A DNA stretch of 64,000 nucleotides. Source: Bubalus kerabau (lineage: Eukaryota > Chordata > Mammalia > Artiodactyla > Bovidae). Below, in pieces: positions 33,346-44,863 of the stretch. The position numbers were made by a program, and so were the translations under genes. Positions within the stretch are counted from its first letter, which is position 1; each line of letters starts with the position of its first letter. The DNA lies in assembly GCF_029407905.1 (NCBI RefSeq), contig NC_073635.1:42663501-42727500 (forward strand), written 5' to 3'. Below the pieces are notes generated by a model, which worked only from the letters and a program-made list of their open reading frames with translations, made no database searches and had not been told where the DNA came from.

Positions 33346-34112
33346 CCAATGTTTTAACTGTTTTTGCTACAAGTTAATAAAAATAAAACTAACCTAAATC
33401 ATGGGGTTTTCCCTGGTTAAGATTTTCCTTATATTCAAGTAGAGATCTGCACCATCTTACCTCAATCTTTAGTTTAATTTAGAATAAGCAACTATTTGTC
33501 TAAAATTAATTTTTTAGTTTTTCAATTCTAATAGCCATTATTTATGGATTATTATTTTTTAAAAAGATACTTTTATAATTACTTCCTTTAGAGTTATCAA
33601 GATTATATTTACCTATTTCACATAAAATACCAATACTAGAATCTGATACACTAAACAAAGCATATTGCAATACAAAAGAAGTAAATCTATTAAAGAAAAA
33701 TTAACTCTAAGAAGCTCTGACAGATGTCAAGTGCTACATGCACATTACTCTGTGAAGTTTAACTTATGTTGTCAATTAAAAATTGCTTAAGAAATATTTA
33801 ACAAGACAGATTCATCACACTCAGAGTTTATAGAAGCAATTTTTGCACAAATGTGTTTTCTTTTACTTTTGCATATTTAAGTTAAAAAAGCAAAGTTTAT
33901 TCATCCAAGTTGTGCCTCAATTATCTTTTTCAAAAGCTGCATTCTTTGATATTTGTTTTTCAGAAGTGGTAAAAACATTTTATTTGTTAACATTTCATGG
34001 TTGACTGCATAAAATATTTAGCATAATGAATTGAGTGAGGAAGTATTGCTTTCCATTAAAAAATTAATGCCACAGAGCTAACTTTATTTGAAAATCAGTG
34101 TTAAGGTATACA
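33346..34112. other. AT-rich sequence, nothing recognised
   Basis: No coding or repeat signal recognised. Confidence 0.5.
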
Positions 34113-34702
34113 TCAGTTCAGTTCATTCACTCAGTCATGTGTGACTCTTTGCGACTCCATGAACTGCAGCACGCCAGGCCTCCCTGTCCATCACCAACTC
34201 CAGGAGTCCACCCAAACCCAAGTCCATTGAGTTAGTGATGGCATCCAAACATCTCATCCTCTGTCGTCCCCTCCTCCTCCTGCCCTCAATCTTTCCCAGC
34301 ATCAGGGTCTTTTCAAATGAGTCAGCTCTTTGCATCAGGTGGCCAAAGTATTGGAGTTTCAGATTCACCATCAGTCCTTTCAATGAACACCCAGGACTGA
34401 TCTCCTTTAGGATGGACTTGTTGGATCTCCTTGTAGTCCAAGGGACTCTCAAGAGTCTTCTCCAACACCACAGTTCAAAAGCATCAATTCTTCGGTTCTC
34501 AGCTTTCTTTATAGTCCAACTCTCACATCCATACATGACCACTGGAAAAACCATAGCCTTGACTAGACGGACCTTTGTTGACAAGATAATGTCTCTGCTT
34601 TTTAATATGTTGTCTAGGTTGGTCATAACTTTCCTTCCAAGGAGTAAGTGTTTTTTTAATTTCACGGCTGCAATCACCATCTGCAGTGATTTTGGAGCCC
34701 AG

Positions 34703-35340
34703 AGGCAGGCACACTGGAGTGCGGGCAGCTGCGACAGGCATGCTGGAGCGCCGGCGGCTGCGACGGGCACGCTGGAGCGTGGCCTAGAGGAACCACCCTA
34801 CATCCGAGGTCAGGGGCAGAAGCCAGGAGGGCCCCATGCCCAAAGGGCAGTGGCCAAGAGGAGTTGCCCCACATCCGAGGTCAGGGGCAGCATTAGAGAG
34901 TGCCAGACTGCGACGGTGCAGAAACAGCAGAGAGGAGCTATCCCCTGTCTGAGGTCGGGGAGGGGGGCGGCCAGGAGGAGATGCCCAGCGTCTGGGGTCA
35001 AGGGCGGCGATGAGAGGAGTTACCCTGTGTCCGAGGTCAGGGGCGGCGGCTGGGAGGAAATACCCCATGCCCCTAATCCGAGGCCAGGGGCGGCTGGTGG
35101 GAGGAGCTACCCCAAGCCCGAGGCCAGGGGCAGTGGCCGGGAGGACCAACCCCACGTCCAAGGAGCTGTGGCTGCGCGGGCGCAGGAGGGCCTAGAGGAG
35201 CTATCCCACGTTGAAGGTCAGGAAGGGTGGCAGTGAGGAGATACCCCTCGTCCAAGGTCAGGAGCATTGCCTGTGCTTTGCTAGAGCAGCTGTGAAGAGA
35301 TACCCCAAGTCCAAGGTAAGAGAAACCCAGATAAGACTGT
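34703..35340 (+). repeat. BovB 5' leader of about eleven 40-bp repeats
   Basis: After two and a half units of about 29 bp (GGAGCGCCGGCGGCTGCGAC type, 34712-34780), a block repeats GAGGAG-x-TACCCC-x4-TCCGAGGTCAGGGGC with period near 40 bp, about eleven times with length variation. It is GC-rich and carries many CpG in otherwise AT-rich surroundings. The last unit changes GGTCAGG to GGTAAGAG, making a good splice-donor consensus (AAG/GTAAGA at 35313-35321). In a LINE leader such a block could act as promoter; that is inference. Confidence 0.88.
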
Positions 35341-35440
35341 AGGTGTTGCAAGAGGGCATCAGAGGGCAAAAACAGTGAAACCATCCTCACAGAAAACTAG
35401 TCAATCTAATCACACTAGGACCACAGCCTTGTCTAACTCA

Positions 35441-36469
35441 ATGAAACTAAGCCATGCCCATGGGGCAACCCAAGATGGGCAGGTCATAGTGCAGAGATCT
35501 GACAGAATGTGGTCCACTAGAGAAGGGAATGGCAAACCACTTCAGTATTCTTGCCTTGAGAACACTGTGAACAGTATGAAAAGGCAAAATGATAGGATAC
35601 TGAAAGAGAAACTCCCCAGGTCAGTAGGTGCCCAATATACTACTGGAGATCAGTGGAGGAATAACTCCAGAAAGAATGAAGGGATGGAGCCAAAGCAAAA
35701 AGGATACCCAGCTGTGGAAGTGACTGGTGATAGAAGCAAGGTCCGATGCTGTAAAGAGCAATATTGCATAGGAACCTGGAATGTCAGGTCCATGAATCAA
35801 GGCAAATTGGAAGTGGTCAAACAAGAGATGAATGTCGACATTCTAGGAATCAGCAAACTGAAATGGACTGGAATGGGTGAATTTAACTCAGATGACCATT
35901 ATATCTACTACTGCAGGCAGGAATCCCTCAGAAGAAATGGAGTGGCCATCATGGTCAACAAAAGAGTCCGAAATGCAGTACTTGGATGCAATCTCAAAAA
36001 CGACAGAATGATCTCTGTTCGTTTCCAAGGCAAACCATTCAATATCACAGTAACCGAAGTCTATACCCCGACCAATAACACTGAAGAAGCTGAAGTTGAA
36101 TGGTTCTATGAAGACCTACAAGGACTTTTAGAACTAACACCCAAAAAATATGTCCTTTTCATTATAGGGGACTGGAATGCAAAAGTAGGAAGTCAAGAAA
36201 CACCTGGAGTAACAGGCAAATTTGGCCTTGGAAAATGGAATGAAGCAGGGCAAAGACTAATAGAGTTTTGCCAAGAAAATGCACTGGTCATAACAAACAC
36301 CCTCTTCCAACAATACAAGAGAAGACTCTATACATGGACATCACCAGATGGTCACCACCGAAATCTGATTATATTCTTTGCAGCCAAAGATGGAGAAGCT
36401 CTATACAGTCAGCAAAAAGAAGACCAGGAGCTGCAGACCATGAACTCCTTATTGCCAAATTCAGACTGA
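35441..36469 (+). pseudogene. BovB endonuclease domain, broken
   Basis: The N-terminal part of the BovB ORF, an AP-endonuclease-like nuclease. Counting from the ATG at 35441 (the frame is open from 35375), it reads GTWNVRSMNQGKLEVV (35771), the GISKLKWTGMGEFNSDDHYI block (35845), GVAIMVNKRVRNAVLGCNL, GKPFNITVTEVYTPT and IIGDWNAKVGSQETPG (36163), which keeps the catalytic Asp and Asn. Where the family has a catalytic Glu (ISELKW) this copy has Lys (AAA, 35855-35857); the copy at 56181-59503 still shows Glu at that place. A frameshift near 36360 moves the SDYIL and catalytic Asp-His (ADHELL, about 36436) into the frame 36268-36636. Confidence 0.9.
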
Positions 36470-37028
36470 AATTGAAGAAAGTAGGGAAAATCACTAGACC
36501 ATTCAGGTATGATCTAAATCAAATCCCTTATGATTATACAGTGGAAGTGAGAAATAGATTTAAGGGCCTAGATCTGATAGAATTCCTGATGAACAATGGA
36601 ATGAGGTTCGTGACATTGTACAGGAGACAGGGATAAAGACCATCCCCATGTAAAAGAAATGCACAAAAGCAATATGGCTGTCTGGGGAGGCCTTACAAAT
36701 AGCTGTGAAGAGAGAAGCAAAAGGCAAAGGAGAAAAGAAAAGATATAAACATCTGAATGCAGAGTTCCAAAGAATAGCAAGAAGAGATAAGAAAGCCTTC
36801 TTCAGCGATCAGTGCAAAGAAATAGAAGAAAACAACAGAATGGGAAAAACTAGGGATTTTTTCAAGAAAATCAGAGATACCAAAGGAACATTTCATGCAA
36901 AGATGGGCCCGATAAAGGACAGAAATGGTATGGACCTAACAGAAGCAGAAAATATTAAGAAGAGATAGCAAGAATACACAGAAGAACTGTACAAAAAAGA
37001 TCTTCACGACCCAGATAATCACGATGGT
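36470..37028 (+). pseudogene. BovB linker between nuclease and RT, broken
   Basis: Frames 36268-36636 and 36705-36968 carry the linker: RPFRYDLNQIPYDYTVEVRN, then a Lys/Arg/Glu-rich part (YKHLNAEFQRIARRDKKAFF, GKTRDFFKKIRDTKGTFHAK). A stop at 36966 (TAG, where the copy at 50746 has TGG) ends it before QEYTEEL. Probably alpha-helical and RNA-binding by charge; that is inference. Confidence 0.85.
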
Positions 37029-38545
37029 GTGATCACTGACCTAGAGCCAGACATCCTAGAATGTGAACTCAAGTGGGCCTTAGAAAGTATCACTATGAAC
37101 AAAGCTAGTGGAGGTGATGGAATTCCAGTTGAGCTATTCCAAATCCTGAAAGATGATGCTGTGAAAGTGCTGCACTCAATATGCCAGCAAATTTGGAAAA
37201 CTCAGCAGTGGACACAGGCCTGGAAAAGGTCAGTTTTCATTCCAATCCCAAAGAAAGGCAATGCCAAAGAATGCTCAAACTACCGCACAATTGCACTCGT
37301 CTCACATGCTAGTAAAGTAATGCTCAAAATTCTCCAAGCCAGGTTCAGCAATATGTGAACCGTGAACTTCCTGATGTTCAAGCTGGTTTTAGAAAAGGCA
37401 GAGGAACCAGAGATAAAATTGCCAACATCCGCTGGATCATGGAAAAAGCAAGAGAGTTCCAGAAAAACATCTATTTCTGCTTTATTGACTATGCCAAAGC
37501 TTTTGACTTTGTGGATCACAATAAACTGTGGAAAATTCTGAAATAGATGGGAATACCAGACCACCTGACCTGCCTCTTGAGAAATTTGTATGCAGGTCAG
37601 GAAGCAACAGTTAGAACTGGACATGGAACAACAGACTGGTTCCAAATAGGAAAAGGAGTTCATCAAGGATGTATATCGTTACCCTGTGTATTTAACTTTT
37701 ATGAAGAGTACATCATGAGAAACACTAGACTGTAAGAAAGAAAAGCTGGAATCGAGATTGCCGGGAGAAATATCAATAACCTCAGATATGCAGATGACAC
37801 CACCCTTATGGCAGAAAGTGAAGAGGAACTAAAAAGCCTCTTGATGAAAGTGAAAGAGGAGAGTGAAAAAGTTGTCTTAAAGCTCAACATTCAGAAAACG
37901 AAGATCATGGCATCTGGTCCCATCACTTCATGGGAAATAGATGGGCAAACAGTGGAAACAGTGTCAGACTTTATTTTTCTGGGCTCCAAAATCACTACAG
38001 ATGGTGATTGCAGCCATGAAATTAAAAGACGCTTACTCCTTGGAAGGAAAGTTATGACCAACCTAGATAGCATATTCAAAAGCAGAGACATTACTTTGCC
38101 AATAAAGGTCTGTCTAGTCAAGGCTATGGTTTTTCCTGTGGTCATGTATGGATGTGAGAGTTGGACTGTGAAGAAGGCTGAGCACCAAAGAATTGATGCT
38201 TTTGAACTGTGGTGTTGGAGAAGACTCTTGAGAGTCCCTTGGACTGCAAGGAGATCCAAGCTGTCCATTCTGAAGGAGCTCAGCCCTGGGATTTCTTTGG
38301 AAGGAATGATGCTAAAGCTGAAACTCCAGTACTTTGGGCACCTCATGCGAAGAGTTGACTCATTGGAAAAGACTCTGATGCTGGGAGGGATTGGGGGCAA
38401 GAGGAGAAGGGAAGGACAGAGAATGAGATGGCTGGATGGCATCACTGAGTCGATGGACGTGAGTCTGAGTGAACTCAGGGAGTTGGTGATGGACAGGGAG
38501 GCCTGGCATGCTGTGATTCATGGGATCGCAAAGAGTCGGACATGA
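37029..38545 (+). pseudogene. BovB reverse transcriptase and C-terminus, broken
   Basis: Reverse transcriptase blocks in order: MNKASGGDGIPVELFQIL (37096), SICQQIWKTQQW, WKRSVFIPIPKKGNAKE, SNYRTIALVSHASKVMLKIL, then frameshift near 37350, DVQAGFRKGRGTRDKIANIR, FCFIDYAKAFDFVDHNKLWK with the first catalytic Asp in the IDYAKAFD block, stop at 37544, TTDWFQIGKGVHQGC, then frameshift near 37733 and NLRYADDTTLMAESEEELKS with YADD at 37787-37798. The C-terminal frame 37808-38545 (245 codons) is fully open: GCESWTVKKAEHQRIDAFEL, WCWRRLLRVPWTARRS, QYFGHLMRRVDSLEKTLMLG, ending GIAKSRT just before the tail. It may bind RNA or DNA; function of this end is not well known. Confidence 0.92.
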
Positions 38546-39246
38546 CTGAGCCACTATCTGATCTGATCTGACTGTTTCCACTGTTTCCCCATCTATTTGC
38601 CATGAAGTGATGGGACCGGATGGCATGATCTTCGTTTTCTGAATGTTGAGCTTTAAGCCAACTTTTTCACTCTCCTTTTACTTTCATCAAGAGGCTTTTT
38701 AGTTCCTCTTCACTTTCTGCCATAAGGGTGGTGTCATCTGCGTATCTGAGGTTATTGATATTTCTCCCGACAATATTGATTCCAGCTTGTGTTTCTTCCA
38801 GCCCAGTGTTTCTCATGATGTAGTCTGCATATAAGTTAAATAAGCAGGGTGACAATATACAGCCTTGACGTACTCCTTTTCCTTTTTAGAACCTCTCTGT
38901 TGTTCCATGTCCAGATCTAACTTTTGCTTCCTGACCTGCATATAGGTTTCTCAAGGGGCAGGTCAGGTGGTCTGGTATTCCCATTTCTTTCAGAATTTTG
39001 CACAGTTTAGTGTGATCCACATAGTCAAAGGATTTGGCATAGGCAATAAAGCAGAAATAGATATTTTTCTGGAACTCTCTTTCTTTTTCAATAATCCAGC
39101 GGATGTTGGCAATTTGATCTCTGGTTCCTCTCCCTTTTCTAAAACCAGCTTGAACATCTGGACATTCATGGTTCACGTATTGCTGAAGCCTGGCTTGAAG
39201 AATTTTAAGCATGACTTTACTAGTATGTGAGATGAGTGCAATTGTA

Positions 39247-41030
39247 TTCATATATATATTCCCATATTTTATTTACTGTTTCAAGAGTAAGTGTTTAATA
39301 AATACTGGCATAGAAAGATTGAACATCAGTTTTGATACAGAATCCCAGAGAAATATGTCAATTGCAAGCTTAAAAAAAATGAGAGTCACTCATCTTAAAT
39401 AAGTACTTACTGTCAGGCTTTAGCCAAACCATTTGTTAGTTGATAATTTAGTGCTGAAAGCAGTGTGTCTCCACCAGTTTCTTGGGTGGCAGGATTGGGT
39501 GTCCTAGGGTTACATTGTCTTAAATTTAAAGTGGCCCTTAAAATCATAGTACTTAATTAGGGCTCAGGTAATTTTATTCATGCAATCCTTTGTAGGATCA
39601 AATATATTTAGCCATAATTAAACATATAAAGAGACACACAAATTAATTCTGAAATAAAATAAAACAGAGGTGATTCCAAATACCCTCAGCTTTTTTGAAA
39701 AGCACACTGTTGGTGTTGCAAAACCAGATGAAACGTTAAGTAAGTTATTTGATACACACAGATTAATGATGAATTAATTTATTTTCATACCTATTCATTC
39801 ATTTATTTAATGAATGCAGTAGGTGTTCACAGAGGTATAAGAGCTTATGCTGAATACTGTGGATACACTAGGAAGGGTCTCCACCTATATATCTGTCAAT
39901 CATCTGGCCTATCATTTCTATCTATATTAAATTACACCTATGCATCTGACAATAACGCATTACTGAGGAGATTTCCCCAGAAAGAACTGCACTTCTTATG
40001 AAGCAGTCCAACTTTTCTGTTTATAAACAAGGGCTAATATTGACATTTCACTATAAGGAAGTCACATGGGGTATTGATTAGTGTCAGTGAACAGACATTC
40101 AAAACAAATACAGATCACCTGTGCTCACTCTTGAACTCACTTAAATGTTTTAGAGCTGTTCATATTGTAGAACTGGAAGAAATAAAGAATAATAATAATA
40201 ATAATAAAAACAGAAGGAAAGGATGAAGGAAAGGAAAAGAAGCAGTAGTCACTTTGATGTCTCTTGCAGAACAATACATTATTCTGGCTTTTTGCTATTT
40301 TTTCCTAGAATTTTAAAATATTACTTTGAAAAGATTGATTAAAAAGGTTTTATTTTTATTATAAATACATTTTTCCAAAAAGTTTTAATTAATATGTTCC
40401 CAAATTTCCAGGTAAAACTTGCATTGGTTAACTGCTAATATTTTAATTGTTTTTCTAATATTACATATGCCTGAGCTCCCTCCAATCTTCTTGTTTTCAT
40501 ATTAAATTTGTGAATTGACAATTTTCAAGTAGAAAATTTAACTCAAAATCCTCTTTAAAAATATCTATAGATTTATAGTTTTATCTTCATTTCATGTTCT
40601 TATTTTTACCACATAATCTCCTTTTGAAAGATGAACACATTTTAGTTTTGGACAGATAAGATGCTATATTTATTTAAAGGTTATACACAGGATGAGCCTA
40701 AAATGGTTCTTTGCTTTCACATTTTATTTAAATAGCTTATGTTTTCTGCTTAGATGTAATCTCAAGCATCAGGCATGAATTTAATGACATTTTTATTTTA
40801 GTGAAATTAAAGGAACAAATCTGTTATATTAATTTATTGTTTGCTATTATTCATCCCCCTAATAAATTATTATACAAATGTATTTATATTAAAAGTAAAC
40901 GGAAGTGGTCATCGAGGAACACAGATCTTCATCAAATAATAAAGATGAAGAATTAATACCTAATGTCTTCCATATTAGAGAATGAATTTGATGACTGGTA
41001 ACATAGACTATGAATATGTATGTATAGAAA
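39247..41030. other. AT-rich sequence, nothing recognised
   Basis: No coding or known repeat signal except an (AAT)n run at 40190-40206. Confidence 0.5.
40190..40206 (+). repeat. (AAT)n microsatellite
   Basis: Six AAT units followed by AAAAAC. Confidence 0.9.
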
Positions 41031-41119
41031 TACTTTCTTATCTATAGATAAGAAATGCTATATAGAAATTATCTATAGAAATACTATAGAAATATTTTCT
41101 ATAGAAATACTTTCTTATT
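41020..41119. repeat. Local TATAGAAAT repeats with a palindrome
   Basis: TATAGAAAT or CTATAGAAAT occurs about six times, AGAAATACTTTCTTAT twice (41027, 41104), and a perfect 22-bp palindrome centred between 41044 and 41045 (41034-41055). A small unstable low-complexity block; no known family. Confidence 0.8.
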
Positions 41120-42954
41120 GTTCTCCTCACCAACTTTATTATCTGCTAAATGCTGTACCCAAATCCAGCAGCAGAAAATTCTTCAGAAACAAAGCTACCA
41201 GTGCAATGCTTTCAACTTGCACTTTTTTATTGAAAAACTTAAATCTCATTTTTTTTTTACCTGTCAGTCTAGATGTCTAACAGAAAGTGGGAGTTTATGG
41301 CAGCAGAGAAGTGGCTGACTAGGCAATGACACCTGAGGTTGAAGTAAATAGATTTCCCAAATGAAATCTGGAGCTGTCAACACTGTCAGTCGACACTCTC
41401 ATAATAAGCACACCATTTGAAACCTGTGGCAAGACTTTTTCTAGCCTTCTCTGACTTTGTTGAATCTCACAGTGCTTCATATATCTTGCCCTGGCTGCAG
41501 AACTGTGTTACAAGTTCAGTGACTGCTTCCACCGTGAAAATATTGAACATATTGCTGTCTTAACTATCACAGGAATTCAAGTGATGCTGCACCCCAAGGG
41601 ACCTTACATGGAAACGTCCTCAGGGTCCAATACCCATCTCCTTTTGATGTAAACTGTAATGTTTAAAATGTAGAAAGAATTTCTACAGTAGATGCCCTTC
41701 AGCTGCCAGTACATGGATAAATTTTTGTGTAACATTTTATTTGTTTTAATTTTGCTCATGGCAGTGTATTTTCCACTTACACTCTAGTACTTAAAACCTA
41801 AGAGTTCCATATAGCTTTGTATAAATTTTCTTAGAAACAGATCCTCAGACAAGGATTTGAGTGCAAGTATTTTTGTGGAAAGTGCACTAATTACAGGAAA
41901 AGAATGAGGAAGTAAGAATGTAAAGGAAGACTATGAGAGTTTGAAAGCCAGTGTTGGGCAACTGTGGCCGTCTCTACAGGGAAAGCTTGGGAAATGAAAT
42001 AAAACATATGTTTGAGTGTTATCAGGCTTATGGAGTATTGAGAGTATGTGTATACAGTCTCCTATAAAACATCTGGATGAAGTTTGCTCTCAGGGCTCTA
42101 TAACTGCCCTTCAGGCAAGGGAAAAAAAAAAAAAAAACAAAAACGCAGACCCCTGGGTGGGAAGCTTTAAAACACTGAGGAGGTAAGAGCTCAGTGTGAC
42201 ATGGATTTTAGAAGCACCTAGAATTCTTAACTGTTCACATCCTTTAAATCCCCATCCAATCATCTTTACCTTTGAACTATATAAATACTCTGGCAACATT
42301 CATTACCTGCAGTGCTGCACCAAGCCACCATCATTTATTAGTTGATGAAATAACTTGTTTGGAATAGGTTCAAAGGTGAATTGAAAGAAAATAAAGTAGT
42401 CAGGGAAAACTATTCTTTCTTTTAGTTTTACAGTGAGGGAAAGCATAGATTTAAAGTGCTGACCTCAAAGTCAAGTAGAATCAAGACTGTTCTACTTTTT
42501 TAAGGAGGAGTATGATCTCATATTGGTATGAAGATGAAAATTAGCCAAAGGAGAGAGAAGAAACATGATGCCAAAGAAAGAGAGAAGAATTTCTGAAGTA
42601 CAATTATTGAGTATACCCAAAGTAAGCTTTATTTGAAAACTGGTAGAAGGTTTCTTAATTTGAATCTTTAATACAGAATAAGAATAAAGGCAGAATTTAT
42701 GATCACAGAAGCAAGTAAATGAGAGGTAATACATGTGTATCCTATCTCCTCAGATCACAAAACTTAAATGGGACAATGAGTGCCATTACTAATATAAATA
42801 ATAAAGATGAAAAATGACTTAGAGGGTGGAGAAAAGCAGATGATTTTCAAGGAGAAATTTTCAAGGAGAATGGAAGAATAAATGGCATACAGAAATTTGT
42901 TATAATTTCTAGAAACATCAAAAACTTACCTGAGGTTCAGTCATTATTCTCCAC
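41120..42954. other. Mostly unassigned sequence
   Basis: Includes A-rich 42121-42138. Frames are short and without motifs. No family recognised. Confidence 0.5.
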
Positions 42955-43508
42955 ACTGTAGAACAGTTATTTTAAAATGGAAGTTGCATCATATCACTTT
43001 TGGACTCAAAGCTCTTCACTCTAGATAAAAACAAAGCAATCACTTGCTATGTCTTGCTTTATGCAATCTCTAGATAACCACTTAATTTCGGATGCCCACT
43101 GGTTACCTTACTTTATCTGCCCCAGTGACTCTGGCCTCCTTTTGATTAATAAGCTATGTCAGGGTGGCTTCCATCTCTGGGATATTGTTGCATTTCCTCT
43201 GTTTGAAAAATATTTTACACCTAATAGGGGCCTGATTTACTCCTTAATTTTATTCAAGTTTACATTGCTGTTACCTTATAAGAGAGGCCATCCCAACCTC
43301 ACAGATAACATAAGTGCCTTCCACATTCTGTATCCTGCTTTACTTTCCTTCACAGCACTTATCATTGACTGATTTTTGTGTCATCCAATGTTCTTTCCTA
43401 TATGATAAGCTTTGTATGAAAAGGAGCTTTGGTTAATTCATTGCTTTATCCTCAGTGTCAAAATCAATGCCAGGAATTTAATGAACATTTGTTGAGATGA
43501 ATTGAGTC
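42955..43508 (+). mobile_element. LINE L2 3' region, ancient
   Basis: Ordered matches to the L2 3' part by memory: TTTTGGACTCAAAGCTCTTC, AGAGAGGCCATCCCAACC, CTTTCCTTCACAGCACTTAT, CTTTATCCTCAGTGTC, ATGCCAGGAATTTAATGAAC and ATTTGTTGAGATGAATTGAG at the 3' end. L2 was active before placental mammals split, so this is the oldest recognisable layer here. The cattle-type L1 entered its 3' end. Confidence 0.7.
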
Positions 43509-43518
43509 AGAAAAGGAA

Positions 43519-44820
43519 TTCTAGCAATCAGAATCCAACAACACATTAAAAAGATCATACACCATGACCAAGTGGGCTTTATCCCAGGGATGCAAGGATT
43601 CTTCAATATCCACAAATCAATCAATGTAATACACCACATTAACAAATTGAAAAATAAAAGCCATATGATTATCTCAATAGATGCAGAGAAAGCCTTTGAC
43701 AAAATTCAACATCCATTTATGATTAAAACTCTCCAGAAATAGAAGGAACATACATCAACATAATAAAAACTATAGATGACAAACCCACAGCAAACATTAT
43801 CCTCAATGGTGAAAAATTGAAAGCATTTCACTTAAAGTCAGGAACAAGACAAGGGTGCCCACTTTCACCATTACTATTCAACATAGTTTTGGAAGTTTTG
43901 GCCACAGCAATCAGAGCAGAAAAAGAAATAAAAGGAATCCAAATTGGAAAAGAAGAAGTAAAACTCTCACTGTTTGCAGATGACATGATCCTCTACATAG
44001 AAAACCCTAAAGACTCCACCAGAAAATTATTAGAACTAGTCAACGACTATAGTAAAATTGCAGGATATAAAATCAACACACAGAAATCCCTTGCATTCCT
44101 ATACACTAATAATGAGAAAATAGAAATAGAAATTAAGGAAACAATTCCATTCACCATTGTAATTAAAAGAATAAAATATTTAGGAATATACATACCTAAA
44201 GAAACTAAAGACCTATATATAGAAAAGTATAAAACACTGGTGAAAGAAACCAAAGAGGACACCAATAGATGGAGAAATAATACCATGCTCATGGATCGGA
44301 AGAATCAATACAGTGAAAAGGAGTATACTGCCCAAAGCAATCTATAGATTCAATGCAATCCCTATCAAACTACCAATGGTATATTTCACAGAGCTAGAAC
44401 AAATAATTTCACAATTTGTATGGAAATACAAAAAACCTTGAATAGCCCAAGCAATCTTGAGAAAGAAGAATGGAATTGGAGGAATCAATCTGCCTGACTT
44501 CAGGCTCTACTACAAAACCACAGTCATCAAGACAGTATGGTACCAGCACAAAGACAGAAATATAGATCAATGGAACAAAATAGAAAGCCCAGAGATAAAT
44601 CCACACACATATGGACACCTTATCTTTGACAAAGGAGGCAAGAATATACAATGGATTAAAGACAATCTCTTTAACAAGTGGTGCTGGGAAAACTGGTCAA
44701 CCACTTGTACAAGACTGAAACTAGAACACTTTCTAACACCATACACAAAAATAAACTCAAAATGGATTAAAGATCTAAACGTAAGACCAGAAACTATAAA
44801 ACTCCTAGAGGAGAACATAG

Positions 44821-44863
<43 letters not shown>

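Larger units (their letters stand above)
34703..38572 (+). mobile_element. Full-length BovB LINE with repeat-built leader
   Basis: The most complete element in the window, about 3.87 kb: a GC-rich leader (34703-35340), endonuclease, linker, reverse transcriptase, C-terminal region, and a TCTGA tail. BovB is an RTE-type LINE whose single protein nicks DNA and primes reverse transcription there; it also supplies machinery for Bov SINEs. Younger-state diagnostics (ATTTCTTTGG, AATGATG, CAGTACTTTGG, TCTGA tail) agree with its insertion into an older copy. The ORF is broken by a frameshift near 36360, stops at 36966 and 37544, and frameshifts near 37350 and 37733. Confidence 0.95.
34113..39246 (-). 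mobile_element. Old BovB LINE split by full-length BovB
   Basis: Antisense copy in two blocks. 34113-34702 runs from the tail (CAGTTCAGTTCATTCACTC) to TGATTTTGGAGCCCAG; 38571-39246 resumes at CTGTTTCCACTGTTTCCCC and runs on through the reverse transcriptase to TGTGAGATGAGTGCAATTG. In uninterrupted copies (22487, 56770) only about 16 bp (AAAAATAAAGTCT...) separate these points, so the sense BovB between them entered this one. The minus frame 38667-38855 holds NLRYADDTTLMAESEEELKS with an intact YADD, and 38886-39251 holds ARLQQYVNHECPDVQAGFRK. Old-state diagnostics. Confidence 0.93.

Noticed and set aside
34135..35236. Long frames of 333 codons (+) and 211 codons (-) across 34135-35236
   Set aside because: The + frame joins antisense BovB to the leader repeat and so has no biological unity; the minus frame is the C-terminal BovB ORF extended into the leader.
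34703..35340. CRISPR-like array
   Set aside because: Units are degenerate and contiguous with no unique spacers of constant size, and they lie at the 5' end of a LINE in mammalian DNA.
35375..36469. Functional 364-codon gene
   Set aside because: It is the BovB endonuclease, starting at GTG in the listed frame; the first ATG is at 35441, and the ORF is broken by a frameshift with a catalytic change.
34703..39246. Twin-priming inversion of a single BovB
   Set aside because: The order (sense full length with tail, then antisense body) is not that of twin priming, and the antisense parts flank both sides in register, so nesting explains it better.
41034..41055. Replication origin or regulatory operator
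   Set aside because: A palindrome alone in AT-rich repeats is no evidence for either.
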